Shown: positions 1-11,156, numbered from the stretch's first letter. The stretch: DNA of 31,533 bases from Punctularia strigosozonata HHB-11173 SS5 (GCF_000264995.1 NW_006767435.1:1411161-1442693); one strand, 5' to 3'. Translations and numbers: made by a program. The notes: a model not told the origin generated them from the letters alone.

Positions 1-1154
1 TCGCGGTGCTGATGGTCCTCGTCACTCGAGCTCGAGTCTCTATCACTGGACAGCTCGACTTTATGGATAATCAGTCAACAATGTCATTCTGAGCAAGGAC
101 AATCTCGTACTCGGGTCGGATTTAGCAAGCGTGGGTGCCGGAAGCTTGATGAAAAGCTTCTGAGAGCCTGGAAAGGAGAGTATGAAACCCATAGATAGCA
201 GTGGAGACCGAGAACAGCAATAGCCTCTCCATACCTGACCTCGCATTTTCCTCCTGCTCGCATGGTTCTTGATCACTTGCCCTAGCCTTGGGGGGCCGTC
301 TGCTGCGAGATTTGGAGACTTTCGACCGTTTCGGAGGCATGATTCAGTGGGCTATCGAGCGCGTACACGGTGAAACGGATGTCAACCCCAACGTAGGGTT
401 CGTATACGACGCAACGCGCAAAAAAGTGGCGCAGCTCATGATTTTCCGAATCAGCTGTAGTCGACACGGCGTCGCTTCTTTCAACGCAGTCAAGTCTGCG
501 TGTATTGAGCTACTCCACGTAGAAGGCGCTGCGACTTACGACACGGCAATTTATGCCACCCTAACCCTCGACGAGATTACTCTTCTTCCACGGACCTTCC
601 CTACGATATGCATCGCAAAGGAGGCGATTTCCAAGACTTCCTGCGATGGATGCACCAACGGCGGGTTGGATGTCGCTACCCTCACTGGCGCCCCTGTCGG
701 CTCCCCTATCGCATTGAGCGCCAGACCACGTTCAAACCTGTCGCAATAACCGTTATCTCTTGATGGAACATTAGTCCCTTCAAGCCGGGAGACGACCCCC
801 CCCTGTCGCTTTGCGGTGGATACCCTACTCTTGCCTTGGACTCCCGTTGGACCGCAACCACGGACGTGCCCTTCCTCCCACCGATGAAGACATCTGACGA
901 AGACATTCAAGCCATATTATATCCTCCGATGAGCTTCACTTCCTTCCACGACCACCGCACTTCTGTGACTCCTCGCCGCCTCCGCCCGCCAAACCTCGAA
1001 CGTCCGCTCCATCTACATCGGTCACGTGTTGCATCTTCCCCTCCGCTTTGTGCGCGAGGCGTCGAATGCTCCGCATTGAGCGAGCCAGGACTACGCTCAC
1101 CCGCTCTGCACCTCGCAAGTGTGACTCTGTCTTCTCCGCATCCCGCGTTGGCCC

Positions 1155-1411
1155 CGCTCCGCCTTCCGGGCTCTCTCTGACCCCGCCTCTCGACCTGTTG
1201 CGAGATCGCGCCGATGGCATCCCTCGCCCCGCCTCCGGGAGCCTGTTCCGTCTGGGCTCCCCCTGACCCCGCCTCTCGGCTGTTACGAAATCGCGCCGGC
1301 GGTGGCATCCCTTGCTCCGCCTCCGGGAGCCTGTTCTGTCTGGGCTCTCCCTGACCCCGCCTCTCGGCCTGTTGCGAGACCGCGCTGGTGATGGCATCCC
1401 CTGCCTCGGTT
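1155..1411. repeat. 86-88 bp GC-rich tandem repeat, about 3 copies
   Basis: The string TGACCCCGCCTCTCG occurs at 1178, 1264 and 1352, giving periods of 86 and 88 bp. Each unit continues through a GTTRCGARA block, a GATGGCATCCC-like block and a CTCCGCCTCCGGGAGCCTG-like block. The first and last units are partial. The long minus-strand frames across this stretch are by-products of the repeat and its GC content, not genes. Confidence 0.8.
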
Positions 1412-1453
1412 CTGAGTCGACGATCGACATTCACCTATGTTGCTCAGTCTATC

Positions 1454-1524
1454 GAGGATGCTGTTCCCAAACCACTTTTTTCCCACTGGGTTTTAGTGGT
1501 TGGGTTTTCAGTGCACCGACATGG
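1454..1524 (+). mobile_element. Possible Copia-type LTR remnant (R/U5-like hairpin block)
   Basis: The block runs GAGGATGCTGTTCCC, then an A-C rich arm, CTTTTTTCCCACTGGG, an inverted arm (AGTGGTTGGG against CCCAAACCACT) and GTTTTCAGTGCACCGACATGG. A related block lies on the minus strand at 14922-15000 with the same order of elements. Known background: a T-rich stretch, then CCCACTGGGTTTT, then GGTTTTTAA-GAGG is a recurring signature in LTRs of Ty1/Copia retrotransposons. I infer a solo-LTR fragment. No target-site duplication or TG..CA ends were identified, so the class is uncertain. Confidence 0.4.
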
Positions 1525-2269
1525 ATTGACTACAGCGCAGGTAGGGGCCTGAAGAGGTCAGGACTCTGGGGTAGGACAGATAGTACAATACACCCGGAGA
1601 AGAGTATACAGTACGATACACATTCATGTAATTACGCACACTCTGGTCGAAGCGGTGTGTTGGCTCATAGAGCGGACGGGAACCGTGTAGACCAAGGTGT
1701 CTCGGCTCGCCACTAGTGCGAGGTCCTGGGCCTGGCTGTTCCGGTATTGGGACCGCGCCGGTTAATACTACCTACCTAACCCAGTGTAGGTGGCCGCAAA
1801 CTTTGACAGTGCATATGGCGATGAACGCCCGTGCACATTGTGATCTATCGTTGCAATCTTGTTTGGATCTTTCCTTGCATGGCTTCATTGATGAAGAATA
1901 AACAACGACATAGCCTATTGTCGTGGAGTTTCGGGTGCCTCCCCTCAATTTCCCTCTTTCCCACGGTCGATGTGTGATCAGCCTGTGGCCACTCCGCTCG
2001 TTGAATCCTACCCAGCATCACAACCGTTGCAAATTTTCGTTGAACGCTGCTTCTTCTGTTTGCACTCTGTCAGGGCGCGCCACGGGACCCGGCGATGATG
2101 AACATTGATGATTCCGAGCCACGGCTCTCGAGCACGATAATCCCGAGCGTGAGTGGTATCGATTGTAGTCTCAAGGCCGGAAGCTGGAGCTTACAACCAC
2201 AAGTAGACTCAATTGACACCTCATTGTTTATCATGCCGGTGTTACAAAGGCGAACGCAAGGACGATCCC

Positions 2270-3895
2270 ATGTCGGCATGTGGCGCAGACTGTAGCTCGA
2301 TACAACTTCGTGCTAGTGAATTGGCTGTCATGCAAGACATAGATCAGCACATTGAACGTCTTAGTTCTCAACTCCGTGATCTGCGCCGGCGGAGGAACAC
2401 TTTGCAGCCGATCAATCAGCTGCCAACCGAGATCCTCCAAGGCATTTTTCTAGAATACCGTAACAGCCTCAGCACGACTCACTGGGAATGGATCAAGCTC
2501 TCTCAAATATGTTCTATGTGGCGGGATGTTGCTATCTCGACCCCCATGTTGTGGAACTATCTGGATCTCCGCCACAAGAACCTAGCAATCGAGGCATCTC
2601 GACGCGCTTGTGGACTTCCACTCCGTGTTGTACACTCCCGGTCTCCTACCATCGCGTTCTGGAAGCCGGTCGTGGACGACGATTCCCGATTCGCGACACT
2701 ATATTCCTTGGATCACGCAGCACCAATCACACTCCTGCGCCTCGAGGCGAATGAACAAATTATCCTGTCTATACTCCGATCACATACCGGACAGCTGTCC
2801 CGCATACAGGAGATTTCAATCAAATTTACAGGCACGTTCAGAACATCGTTGCTCGATTCTTTTCAAGACGATCAATACCGTGACCTCCAGACTCTCAACC
2901 TAGACGAGTGCCGGCTTTCATGGAGGTCGAACTTGTTGCTGACACCCATACGCTTACGAACGCTCTATCTTCGAGTAGAATCCGAACGTCGTCAGCACCC
3001 AGAAAAGGATTCATTCCAGGACGTCCTCGCTGTCCTCGAGCTGCAACCATTTTTGGAAAAGCTCACTTTGGACCGTACACTGCCCATGATAGATGACACC
3101 GTCCGTTCAAGTGCTGTGCCTCGCGTTTCGTTGCCCCACCTGACGTACCTATGGCTGAACGACACTCTGGCAGCAACGTGGTCTCTTTTTCGCTGCCTTC
3201 AGCTTCCTGAAAGTTGTCACGTTGTAGTAGGCACGACCGGGAGATTTTTCGTTCCAACGCCCCCCTCCCCTCTTTTAGCCCTCACCATGGCTGTGTTGGC
3301 TCAAGCATGTCACTCGGCACCTTTGAATCTCGCTCTCGTATGTCGGGAAGATATAAACATCGCCTGCTTCTCTGGGGAACCGGACATGGTCCGGACCAGT
3401 CCTCAGTTTAGTATAAGGTGGCCGCTCGCCCTTTCCTCAGCTCGGCCCGCGGCGTCCCGTTCTCTGCTATTGTTCATCCCCATGCTTAATGCTCTATCTG
3501 CGTCAAATATCTCTATAGAGATGGACATTCCTGACTCGAGGGGACGGTTACATGACCTGGATGAGGAGCATTGGCGAGAACTTCTTGGTGGGATGTCCCA
3601 GGTGCACACCGTGCGTTTTAGGAAGGGGATCTCTCAGTCTCTCGTGCAATCTTTGACAACGTTCAACGAGGATGCGCAAGAGTTGCTCCCAAATCTACAT
3701 ACTATCATCCTGGACGACACGAATTCCATCGACGATGCGTTTTTCCGCCTTCTGAAGTGCCGATCTCGGGATGGCCAGCTCAATAAACTCGTTTTCGTGG
3801 ACCGCTCGGAGAGACATTACAACGATTTTTTCCTTAAGAAGCTGGAGAGCGCGGTGCCATTGGTTGTGTATGATTCTGGAACTCGCACAGGTTAG
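2270..3895 (+). CDS. F-box protein with leucine-rich C-terminal region
   Basis: A single uninterrupted exon of 541 codons. Residues about 20-46 form a short charged helical stretch (IDQHIERLSSQLRDLRRRR). An F-box follows at about 47-100, with the typical PINQLPTEILQGIFLEY start, a SQICSMWRDVAISTPMLW centre and NYLDL end. The remainder is leucine-rich with the irregular spacing seen in basidiomycete F-box/LRR proteins. F-box proteins bind SKP1 and choose substrates for SCF ubiquitin ligases; the substrate is unknown here. The frame is open further upstream (to 2213, a TTG), but the first ATG is at 2270; another ATG at 2330 precedes the helix and is a possible alternative. No intron is needed. 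It is distinct in sequence from the other F-box genes in the window. Confidence 0.85.
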   Translation: MSACGADCSSIQLRASELAVMQDIDQHIERLSSQLRDLRRRRNTLQPINQLPTEILQGIFLEYRNSLSTTHWEWIKLSQICSMWRDVAISTPMLWNYLDLRHKNLAIEASRRACGLPLRVVHSRSPTIAFWKPVVDDDSRFATLYSLDHAAPITLLRLEANEQIILSILRSHTGQLSRIQEISIKFTGTFRTSLLDSFQDDQYRDLQTLNLDECRLSWRSNLLLTPIRLRTLYLRVESERRQHPEKDSFQDVLAVLELQPFLEKLTLDRTLPMIDDTVRSSAVPRVSLPHLTYLWLNDTLAATWSLFRCLQLPESCHVVVGTTGRFFVPTPPSPLLALTMAVLAQACHSAPLNLALVCREDINIACFSGEPDMVRTSPQFSIRWPLALSSARPAASRSLLLFIPMLNALSASNISIEMDIPDSRGRLHDLDEEHWRELLGGMSQVHTVRFRKGISQSLVQSLTTFNEDAQELLPNLHTIILDDTNSIDDAFFRLLKCRSRDGQLNKLVFVDRSERHYNDFFLKKLESAVPLVVYDSGTRTG

Positions 3896-4831
3896 CTGGG
3901 GACCCATCACCACGCGCGTAATGTGGCACGGGGTGTGGGGTGTGCATTCTATCAACGACCTACGTATGATCCATCGTTGGGGCTTTGCTAGGATACACGA
4001 ATTGAACCGACTCGGAAAGCGCGGATAGATATATGTTGAATGGTCGCTCATCGCCACTACAAGAGGAGAGAGCAACCTGGAGCTTACAGACCGTGACGAT
4101 CTTCGTATACGTAGACCCTGCGCACTCCGCTCTCCCACGGTGTTTCCGTCAGAGCAGACGCTTTGGTTGTCCGACTCGATGATTGAGGGAGCCGCACTAT
4201 CGTAGTGCTGCTCTCTCTCCTCTTCCCGTACAGCGCCGAAGAAGAGCGAAGCCTTCCCTACGTCGATTCCGACTAAGACCTCGTGTAGGGCGGGGCAAGG
4301 ATGTTTGTGACTGTTGTTCGACGCAATGTCCGTTTCAGTGAAGAAACGCTCATGTCTGCGCAGTGGGAGCATGGCAAGTTCTTTTGGGGTAGCATTACCC
4401 AGGTCGTCAAACGTTCAACAGCATCGCAGACGAGAGTGTGAGTCAGATGTGGCCACGTACGCGCAGTGTACAGCAGCGTTGTCGAGAGAGCTATCAAGTC
4501 GAGACGTGCTCCTTCCGCCATGCAGATACGGCGACTCTCAGTACTGTGTCCATCAACCGGCTGGTGATAAGTATGTATTCCATGGACTACATCAATCCCG
4601 TTTCTTAACGATCTTCTGGATGTTTTCAGAGTGGTGGGAGAGGCGAGAGGGACGCCGCACTTGTGGAAGCTAGGAACATGGTCGAGCATGACCTCGCAGA
4701 CAAGGAATGGCCAGTATCGCGACAAGACACCCTTCGTTCGTCCAAATATTATAGAGTACACACGAATTCTATCGGATATATAAGTGCAACATGAGCATTA
4801 GTAACCAGTGCGAAGTATGCCTTCCGTGCCC
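3896..4831. other. Intergenic, only unassigned open frames
   Basis: Minus-strand frames of 225 codons (3695-4372, overlapping the 3' end of the F-box gene) and 162 codons (4273-4761) are open here, but neither has a recognisable domain and they do not join into a convincing spliced product. They might be remnants of a decayed gene. Nothing else is visible. Confidence 0.4.
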
Positions 4832-6733
4832 CTACACGCCCAAAGGCCGGTCCGCGTACGGATCGTACGCCCGTGCCCCATATGGCTGCTGTCCGTTAAC
4901 AGCCATCCACGCCGGTCCCGGCTCCTGCCTGGCCGCGCTTGCAGCCGCCACGTCCGTGCTCGACGAACCGCCGCCCGACGGACGCCGATGCCAAGATCCG
5001 CGGTCCGCCACGTCCGGCTCGAAGCCAGGGCTAAGACCGAGCGCGCTCCCGCGCCCGTCGGAACGATACGAGTACGCATAGCTGCCTCCGTCCACGTCGA
5101 TCCCTGGCGCGTGCGCGCTCGCCTCTTCTTCATCGTTCGAGCTCACGATCGAGGGGGCAATCCCCTTGGAAGGTTGCCGAGACCGCCGCCGCAGGTCTTC
5201 CATAGCGTATGAACCATTTCCGGGCGCGCCGGCCATACCGAGTCTGTTGATGGCAGCAGAACGATCCGAGTCCGAGTCGCTCGGGACGGGGGGTACGCCC
5301 CCTGCGTTGTCCGTGCCGGTACCGTTACGAATACCTTCGCGACGTCCTCTGGCGGCGCCGAAGAGGAGGAGCTTGGAGCGTACAAGGAGGAGCATGAGAA
5401 CATTCACAAGACCGCTAAGGTTGAATAGCGTTACGACGAAGAATGTCGCCGCGGATGGGACGTGGTTGGTCGCGAAGGTGATCCAGCGTACGACGGAGAG
5501 AGGAAGGATGATCGCTGAGTAGACCACAGGGTAGCTAGGAAATGACGGTAAGATGTAAGCGTCGTCAGTCCGAGATCATCTGGAGCATCTCTGAAACGCA
5601 CGCAAGGATTCCTAGATTGTTTTTCTCCACATGGTCACTTGGTCGGCGCTGCCAGGTAACCTTCCATGGCCTTCCTTCCTCCGGATCGACGTTACCTCTG
5701 AGGAGCAACCAAAGTAGGGTATATAGCACGACCGAGAGTACCAGGGTCAGCCATAACCATAGGTATTCGCCCATAATCTTGTCCGCGAGGTAGTGATTCT
5801 GCTTCCCGGCAATCCAGCACCAATATGGGCTCGGAGCCTCGTAGAGTTTCGCATGGAAGGCGCCAATGAGGGAATACAGGAGGAGATATGTGCAGATGAT
5901 GCCCATGACAGTCCAGATGACGATGCTTGCGAATCTGCCGGACATCTTCGTGCGGCACCAGAGTAGGAGGAATGTATGGATGGCGAGGACCTAAAAGATA
6001 CTGTGAGCCGATCTGTCGTGCCTGTACAGAGAATGACGTACACCGGTAGTCATTGCGACACCCGTCTCTCCGATTTGTTGGATGATGCCTGTAGCATGGA
6101 CGGACGGAAACATCGTCAAGCGCGATCCTATGAACCAAAAGATGGGGGACGTGCCTTGAGCCCTGCAGTAACCCCCAGGTGACACTATACCTCTGTTGAT
6201 CCATCTCACGTCCAGGACGGCCCCGAGTGCCTGGAGGATGTCGAACGTGAACAAGGCAAGCTGGGCATAGACGTTAATCATGATCGTGGCCGGCACAACT
6301 TCGTATGTGCTCACCATATAGAGGTCGTCCGGCCAAGTGATTTCGCGCCATACTTCTCGCCACGATGTATCTCGTCGCAATGTCAGAGCATTATGCTGCA
6401 AAGGACCATTAGCCAGTCATCCAGTCTCTGCACCGGTACAAGCTCACAAAGGCCATGATGTATAGCGCCAGTACCGACGCAACCGAGATGAAGCCAGCGG
6501 TGGCCGTGAGCTGCATGAGAAGATGTCAAGCTTGGACGTAGAAGGTGAACATCAGCGCATACAGTCATCCCGATGCTTTGCCCTCGCGTCAAACAACTTA
6601 TCAGCCTGGAACCGGATTGGGAGTCAAGAATCCATTGATCTAGCGAGCATACAGTCCCAAGCTCGTGAAGCTTCTGCGGGATGGTGATGTTCGGGCCAAG
6701 GTCACCCGGCTGCACGGCGAACGAGCTCGACAT
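4832..6733 (-). CDS. 7TM receptor-like protein, cAMP-receptor/class E GPCR type (copy 1)
   Basis: Seven exons: 6733-6563, 6510-6448, 6395-6315, 6260-6155, 6088-6042, 5990-5602, 5534-4832; 519 aa, frame kept across all junctions. Residues 1-57 are a predicted outside segment; 58-78 (exon 2) form TM1; TM2-TM5 follow in exons 4-6; TM6 (YPVVYSAIILPLSVVRW) and TM7 (VPSAATFFVVTLFNLSGLVN) are in exon 7. A Cys before TM3 and the Cys of YWCWI (about 212-216) could form the disulfide usual in GPCRs. The FWCWI motif before TM5 and the IVRW-like motif in TM6 recall Dictyostelium cAMP-receptor-like proteins. The tail after TM7 is about 175 aa, hydrophilic, longest of the four copies. Intron 4 (6089-6154) begins with GC, not GT. 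Ligand and G protein are unknown; receptor function is inferred from fold only. Confidence 0.75.
6089..6154 (-). other. GC-AG intron in 7TM copy 1
   Basis: The three paralogues have a GT donor at this exact place (phase 1, after CAA G). Here the aligned sequence reads CAAG then GCACGT, and the acceptor is CTACAG followed by GC ATC ATC. Splicing at GC is needed to keep the conserved frame into the exon ending VAMTTG. CAAG|GCACGT fits the known GC-AG intron consensus. Confidence 0.7.
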
Positions 6734-7224
6734 GCGTTTGCACTCCTACTGGCCGCGAACGTTGCTGTCCCGGAGGTTGTAGAAATATCCAGCACCCATG
6801 GGTCTGTCGAGGTATAAGAAAGGCGCCATCATTTTGTCCTATGAGAACTCGGCGCTGGACGAGCAAATAACAGCGCCTCCAACAGCCTCGCGCTAGCGTG
6901 TGATTCGCCCCTGGGCGCCTAGACTAGGGCGCCTAACGTGATCGCGATATGTTGGACACCGCTTTCAGGGCGGGCCATCCTCGATAGCCTGACGGGGACC
7001 TCGACGCCAGCGACCTCCACAGCTTTACGGCGGCTTCCCAGTCGAAAGAGAGGTGATTCATTGGATGGCTGTGAGCATATGCCTTTCCAGGTCGCGACCG
7101 ACGTGTCTCATCGTCTTTATCTTAGGGTACACGTCACGCTATACCAACATGGACATAAATTCAGTTGGGCGAGCAAATTACGCATAACTTCACTTACTCC
7201 CTAGGCCCTAGCCTCTGCCACGCT
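6734..7224. promoter_or_regulatory. Divergent upstream region of 7TM copy 1 and an F-box gene
   Basis: This 490 bp segment separates two genes read away from each other and must hold both promoters. I see no consensus TATA box in the right place for either. A GGGCGCCTA string is repeated around 6913-6932 with a GGCGCC palindrome in each copy; its role is unknown. Confidence 0.4.
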
Positions 7225-8232
7225 ATGGTTGCAGAACTACCCACCGAAATTGTCATAATCGTTTTTGACTTCGCGGCAAGCTCATCGACTAGCAGTGCAT
7301 ATAGTCTGAGTTTGGTAGCGTCCTGGACCAGATTTCTCGCGGAACGGCGACTATACTCGACCTTGTGTGGTGCACGGCCGGAACAACGCGACGTCATCAG
7401 TCGGCTTATGGGGGGAGAGGAGGATACCTACCGCCGCCAGGCCGAATATGTTCGCGGTCTATGGCTGGAGCCTGACGACCAATATTCCGGGCCAGACATC
7501 CCGCATCTGCTCCAGATCTTTCCCAACTTGCGCAACGTGGCATGCAACTGGTTGCGTTTTTTGCCGGGCACGGCAGAGGAGCCGGAAGCAGAATCCGATG
7601 CCATCGCACGCCAGAAGGCTCGCCAGGCCGTACGAGGTGAACCTTTCCACTTGACGATGAAGTGGCTCGCGGGCAACGGCAGGGATCCTTTCATTCTCGA
7701 TTCAGTCACTCATCTGCGACTCCTGACGGATCATGGGCTGCCGCTGGTGTTCGAGAACGCATTCGGACACGATATGGCGGCGCCCTTCGAAAGCCTTACC
7801 CACTTGGCCGTCGCCAACCACCACCGTGCCACCAACCCCGATTTCCTTGCGATTCGCAAGAGGCTTGGCCTCCAGATGCTGGTGCTAGAGGAGGATGACC
7901 GGTACAGCGGCGTCTTCGGACCATTAGTAGATTGGATCAAGAATGAACGCTTGCAAGATAGCCACATCTACATTGTTCCTCGTCGTGGGGACAGATGCGC
8001 TTTGCCCTGGGAGGCGGATGCTCGTGGGGGAGTCAGCATATGGGAACGAGCAAGAGCGTTCACCGAACAGATGGAACGAGATGGGTGGATTATCGACTCA
8101 CAATGGCAGTCGCGGACAGGCGATGAGTGGAAGACACTGCCCGGAAACGAGTCTTTGGGCTACACAGTCACGTCTCAGCTACCCTCGGTAATCGGCGGAT
8201 GGGCAAAGAAGGCCTTTTCATTTCGTAAATAA
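7225..8232 (+). CDS. F-box-like protein, family alpha (intact copy 1)
   Basis: Single exon, 335 aa. The N terminus (MVAELPTEIVIIVFDFAAS) is a short, degenerate F-box: LPTEI then a hydrophobic helix and SLVASWTRFLAERRLYSTL in place of the usual second and third helices. The body has regularly placed leucines (HLLQIFPNLRNVAC, SVTHLRLL, SLTHLAV), typical of basidiomycete F-box/LRR-like proteins. The frame is open upstream to 7165, but start 7225 gives the same N terminus and almost the same length (335 against 334 aa) as the paralogue at 28110-29114. A decayed tandem copy follows at 8669-9157. Likely role: SKP1-binding substrate adaptor, by family inference; the F-box is weak, so SKP1 binding is not certain. 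Confidence 0.75.
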   Translation: MVAELPTEIVIIVFDFAASSSTSSAYSLSLVASWTRFLAERRLYSTLCGARPEQRDVISRLMGGEEDTYRRQAEYVRGLWLEPDDQYSGPDIPHLLQIFPNLRNVACNWLRFLPGTAEEPEAESDAIARQKARQAVRGEPFHLTMKWLAGNGRDPFILDSVTHLRLLTDHGLPLVFENAFGHDMAAPFESLTHLAVANHHRATNPDFLAIRKRLGLQMLVLEEDDRYSGVFGPLVDWIKNERLQDSHIYIVPRRGDRCALPWEADARGGVSIWERARAFTEQMERDGWIIDSQWQSRTGDEWKTLPGNESLGYTVTSQLPSVIGGWAKKAFSFRK

Positions 8233-8668
8233 TTGGCGGACAACGTCGAATCTGGCGTGGACACTCCACGCGAAGTATGCGTTCTTCTACATGTTCTTAC
8301 CTCCTCGCTGATATATGACGGCAGATTGAATTCTACAGATATACCGTGCATAATCAACTACTGCAACATGGGTTATTAGATGTACGGCGATGCATGGAAT
8401 ATATTCTCAAATCAAGCATACATTCGACCGTAGCGGTCCAGGCCTCGTTGCATCGGCAATCGCACGTCCTGATATCCAGCTTTGCGACGACACTTACAAC
8501 TTGACCGATGACGGCTTTCAACTCAAGGAACATCTCTCCGAATTACGGTCGACGTATCCCACGTCCTCCCTGCAGGGTATACGTGCACACCGATAGAATG
8601 GACATGAGTAGATCCAGTTGAACAGCTCAAACCGTTCACAAACCTTCAACAACCCCCTCTACCAGATC
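8233..8668. other. Spacer between F-box gene and its pseudogene
   Basis: About 435 bp with no open frame I can support. It is the 3' flank of the intact gene and the 5' flank of its decayed duplicate. Confidence 0.5.
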
Positions 8669-9157
8669 ATGGCGGCAACCTTACCTACCGATATTTTCAT
8701 CATCGTCTTCGACTTGGTGGCCAGCTCATAGATAAACGGTGCATATAGTTTGAGATTGGTCGCTTCCTGGACCAGGGTTGTCCCGGAACGGCGACTATAC
8801 CGGACCTTGTGCGGCACAAAGCAGGGCCAGAATGACGCTTTCCGCCGACTTTCGGAGGGTGAGAACGTTACCTGCCGTCGCCAGGCAGAACGCGTTCAAA
8901 ATCTCTGACTGCCGCACACCGACGACGCAGATCATGCGGCAGACAATCCGCAACTGCTTCAGATCTTTCCCAACCTGCACAACGTAGCCTGCTGCAGGCT
9001 GAGTCCGCTCTCGGGTCACCGAGAGGGATGGATGCTCGATGGTCCGCGAAAGTGACACTGATGGGAGAAACCGCCCGAAAACCAGTCTGTAAGATCCACG
9101 TCTCTGCAACCCTCGGTCTTTGGCGAGTGGGCGAAGGTCTTTTCTTTCCGTCGATAA
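8669..9157 (+). pseudogene. Decayed tandem copy of the F-box family alpha gene
   Basis: The start (ATGGCGGCAACCTTACC...) translates to a protein closely matching the N terminus of the upstream gene (LPTDIFIIVFDLVASS, YSLRLVASWTR, QIFPNLHNVAC). In the reference frame there is a TAG at codon 21 (8729-8731) and a TGA at codon 80 (8906-8908). After the QIFPNLHNVAC block the sequence jumps to the region matching the parent's last 50 residues and ends with the same TTTTC-TTTCGT-like finish and TAA. About 170 codons of the parent (residues about 114-283) are missing. Stops plus the internal deletion make it a clear pseudogene produced by tandem duplication. Confidence 0.85.
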
Positions 9158-9362
9158 TTAGGACATGCTATCAAACCTTACACGTACATATGCCACGCTG
9201 TAGGCGGTCTTCTATCTACACGCCGTACCTCCTCACTGATATACAGACAACAGACTCCACGTCTTGCAGGACATGGGGTATCAGCATTACAACAAGACAA
9301 ACGACATATACCCGGATCAAACCTCCTGATCTACAGATTCATGTCCACAGCTTCGTGTCCAT

Positions 9363-11156
9363 TCAAGGAGACCTTGATTCTGGTACAGTCGCACCAATGA
9401 ATGGCCCATCTCCAGGCTGCAGCACGGGACCCTCCACAGAAATTCCCGTACGAGGGCTTCCATATAAACTGATGTCGTCCATGCCTTTTGTCTCCCAACC
9501 CAACTCTGGGTCTGTGTTCAGGCTGTGAATAGATGGCGCCGTCACCGTGCGCCGCGGCGTCTGCCGTGACTTCCGCCTTATCTCCTCCAGCGCCATTGCA
9601 TCGCCATGCCTGTCGTGCCCCGGCGTGACGGTACATTGCCGTTCGATGTCGATCACAAATTTGGACGAAACGGTGTCCGTGTTTACCCCTGTCCTGAGAT
9701 GCGCCCGACCGCTTGCAGAATGATAGCGGCGCGGGCGCAGGAGAAGCAGTCCCGGGCGCGCATAAAGGAGGAGGAAGACGTTGGCGGCGCCGCTGAGACC
9801 GAAGATCGAGACCACGATCAGCGTTGCGACGGATGGGACCGAGTGTGATGGTGTGAACATGAACCAGCGCACGATTGACATGGGAAGGATGGTGAAGGAG
9901 TATGTAATCGGGTACCTGAATGTAATGTACTCGTCAATAATAGTCGTGCCGAGTAAGGCTGGACGATACTCACGCAAGCATACCGAGGCTGACGCGTTTC
10001 GCAGAAGGGCTCGTGCTGTTGAACTGCCTTCCGTGGACGCTGAACTTCCACCAGTGCGTCTGGCTTACTGTTATATATCCCCTGCTGAGAAAGAATAGGG
10101 GGATGTATACTATGGTCGAAACCAGAAGTGTGATCCACAGCCATAAATATTCCCCGAAGATCTTGTCCACCAAATACGTGTCGCCTTTGCCACCTATCCA
10201 GCACCAGAATGGTGTAGGCGTTTCGTACTGACGCTGCCTTGAAGCGATGATAGAGTACAGAATGTTGTAGAGCCAAATGCAAGTTATGACAATCAGAGCC
10301 ACAAGGCGCCCGTGGATTGCCTTTCGCCACCAGAGCATCACGAAGGTGTGTGCGGCGATGACCTGTGCATGAGATGACCATATCAGCTCATGTGTATGTC
10401 AACATTTTGGCGAGACTCACTCCGGTAGTCATTGCGACGTTGACCTCCCCGATCTCCTGAATTATTCCTGACAGGGTGAGCCTGAGGTCAGAACAACCGA
10501 GGAGCTCGCGAATGCTACGGTGCTGTATGAAACGCACCTTGCGCAGTGCAAAAATGACCTGGCTTAACGATACCGGTATGGATCCATCGAATGTCCATGA
10601 CTGCGCCGATGGCCATTATGATATCAGATATCAGCAGTTGAAGCTATGACGTCGCTGAGAAAACATGTCTTACGATAGGAAGCGTGAAAGACCTACCATA
10701 TAGATGTCTGCAGGCCCTCGGACGAGACTCCAAGTCTCGGTTGAGGGTGTTCGCCATAATTCGAACATGTTGTACTGACATCGTCCCAGCAATCATCAGG
10801 CTGAAGCTTGAATGTGCAATGGCTACAGACGATACGCACCATGATGAAGACGAATAAAGCAACTATCGATAGAATCGACACAAGTCCGACCGTGGCAGTT
10901 ATCTATGTGATAGTAAGTAATCAATATGTATTTTGTTATGATACTGATGTTATGACGAGGGATCACGTACAGTCATTCCAATGCTTTCTCCCCGCGTCAA
11001 GCAGGTGAGATTGATACCAGGAGGGTTCGTGGAGAAATAATCAGTCCATTGTGTGTAGTTGCACACCGAACCGAGCTTGAGAAAAGCCTTCGGAATGGTG
11101 ACAGTATCGCTCGAGTTCAAGGGAGGCAACATGAACAGAGATGATGGAGCACTCAT
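9363..11156 (-). CDS. 7TM receptor-like protein, cAMP-receptor/class E GPCR type (copy 2)
   Basis: Seven exons: 11156-10971, 10902-10840, 10774-10697, 10643-10538, 10467-10421, 10362-9974, 9915-9363; 473 aa. Exons 2 to 6 are 63, 78, 106, 47 and 389 nt, as in copies 3 and 4. The N-terminal segment holds the family motif LKLGSVCNYTQW and CLTRGESIGMT, with NSS and NLT sites that could be glycosylated. PFWCWIGG at about 211-218 precedes TM5 (YLWLWITLLVSTIVYIPLFF); TM6 is YPITYSFTILPMSIVRW; TM7 ends in LLLYARPGLLLLRPRR. The cytoplasmic tail is about 125 aa. ATG at 11156 is chosen; the codon upstream at 11159 is GTG. All introns are GT-AG. Ligand and signalling partner unknown. Confidence 0.75.

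Larger units (their letters stand above)
1..2269. other. Intergenic region, no secure gene
   Basis: No reading frame here resembles a family I can name. The longest plus-strand frame starting with a usable codon (288-749, 153 codons) has no recognisable domain, no paralogue in the window and an equally long open frame opposite it, so I do not call it a gene. The stretch holds a GC-rich tandem repeat (1155-1411) followed by a short hairpin-containing element (1454-1524) that is listed separately. The rest shows nothing I can interpret. Confidence 0.5.

Noticed and set aside
288-749. Plus-strand 153-codon frame as a gene
   Set aside because: No domain, no paralogue, comparable open frames on the opposite strand; not enough to support a gene.
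907-1434. Arginine/glycine-rich minus-strand frames
   Set aside because: They are translations of the GC-rich tandem repeat in two frames.
3695-4372. Minus-strand 225-codon frame
   Set aside because: Its 3' half is antisense to the intact F-box gene, and no family resemblance was found.
8778-9528. Short frames across the F-box remnant
   Set aside because: They arise because the remnant is frame-broken; the homologous frame with stops explains the sequence better.
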